From JAWLGW01 sp964569055 (GTDB taxonomy: Bacteria; Planctomycetota; J058), in contig CAZMSZ010000081.1 in assembly GCA_964569055.1 (NCBI GenBank), forward strand, positions 1 through 23,520: a stretch of DNA of 23,520 bases. Direction: 5' to 3'. The notes beneath the pieces were generated by a model. It searched no databases. It was not told the origin of the DNA and worked only from the letters and a program-made list of their open reading frames with translations. A program made the position numbers and the translations under genes. This document shows, piece by piece, positions 23,385-23,520 of the stretch. How positions within the stretch are numbered: position 1 is the stretch's first letter; the number at the start of each line of letters is the position of its first letter.

Positions 23385-23412
23385 GCGGGCGGGGTCTTCG
23401 GACCCCGCCCGC
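23385..23412 (+). terminator. intrinsic terminator with UUCG tetraloop
   Basis: GCGGGCGGGGTC (23385-23396) and GACCCCGCCCGC (23401-23412) form a perfect 12-bp stem around TTCG closed by a C-G pair, the extra-stable cUUCGg loop. TTCCTTTGG follows as a modest T-rich tract. It lies 22 bases after the stop of the large lipoprotein gene. Confidence 0.88.
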
Positions 23413-23468
23413 TTCCTTTGGTTCGCCCGCGCCGTTGCCGGGCTGGGCGGAGCCTCCGCTGGACGTGG

Positions 23469-23497
23469 TTGCCGCGCCCAGCGCAGCCGGCTAGCCT
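23469..23497 (+). promoter_or_regulatory. promoter-like -35/-10 pair before a start codon
   Basis: TTGCCG (23469-23474) and TAGCCT (23492-23497) are separated by 17 bases, the best-formed -35/-10 pair in the window. The -10 ends seven bases before GTG 23505 and no Shine-Dalgarno sequence lies between, which again points to a leaderless transcript. Confidence 0.45.
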
Positions 23498-23504
23498 CGC
23501 GCTC

Positions 23505-23520
23505 GTGAGCGCGTTCCCGC
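23505..23520 (+). CDS. possible start of a further gene, cut by window edge
   Basis: Only five codons (GTG, then Ser, Ala, Phe, Pro) are visible before the window ends. The call depends entirely on the promoter-like pair directly upstream and the terminator that closes the previous gene. Nothing can be said of the product. Confidence 0.25.

Overview
The window is very GC-rich (about 75-80% in most coding rows) and dense with genes. It carries secreted and lipid-anchored envelope proteins, a one-piece Ser/Thr kinase-TPR receptor, an ECF sigma/anti-sigma pair, Uma2 and Rpn-type nucleases and an RHS/YD-repeat protein. This mix fits a high-GC Planctomycetota or Myxococcota genome; the sequence alone does not separate the two. 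Two blocks of exactly 100 N (7234-7333 and 12620-12719) show that this is a scaffold of three contigs, and both breaks flank the RHS locus.

Layout. 1-785 is non-coding, of lower GC, with an imperfect direct repeat and several hairpins. 786-5372 (+) holds an Arg/Glu-rich secreted protein of unknown function, an ECF sigma factor, an overlapping transmembrane zinc-finger anti-sigma factor, a secreted HEAT+PDZ protein and a CPBP-type intramembrane protease. This looks like an envelope-stress module. A convergent gene (5387-6661, -) encodes a secreted protein resembling the catalase-like superfamily. 6757-12488 (-) is a three-gene operon: a 1587-residue lipoprotein with RHS/YD repeats, a Hint domain and a C-terminal toxin-like tip; an 87-residue candidate immunity protein starting in an ATGA overlap; and a second immunity-like gene that starts at TTG and is cut by the first N gap.

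After the second gap come an Rpn/DUF4351-type nuclease gene (12855-13736, +) with a small 3' relic, a lipoprotein gene (13843-14388), and three consecutive BamE/SmpA-like lipoprotein genes (14485-15763, +). On the minus strand follow a Uma2-type endonuclease (15769-16518) and a 1228-residue zinc-ribbon/kinase/TM/TPR protein (16627-20313). The last complete gene (20852-23362, +) encodes an 836-residue acidic lipoprotein of lower GC. It ends at a textbook hairpin terminator with a UUCG loop, and a further gene may start at 23505.

The most interesting parts are (i) the lipid-anchored RHS-Hint-toxin operon, whose tip and immunity genes are compositionally distinct, (ii) the tandem BamE-like trio, and (iii) TANNNT -10 motifs lying 6-8 bases upstream of start codons that lack a Shine-Dalgarno sequence, as expected for leaderless transcripts. 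No rRNA, tRNA, CRISPR array or complete insertion sequence was seen.
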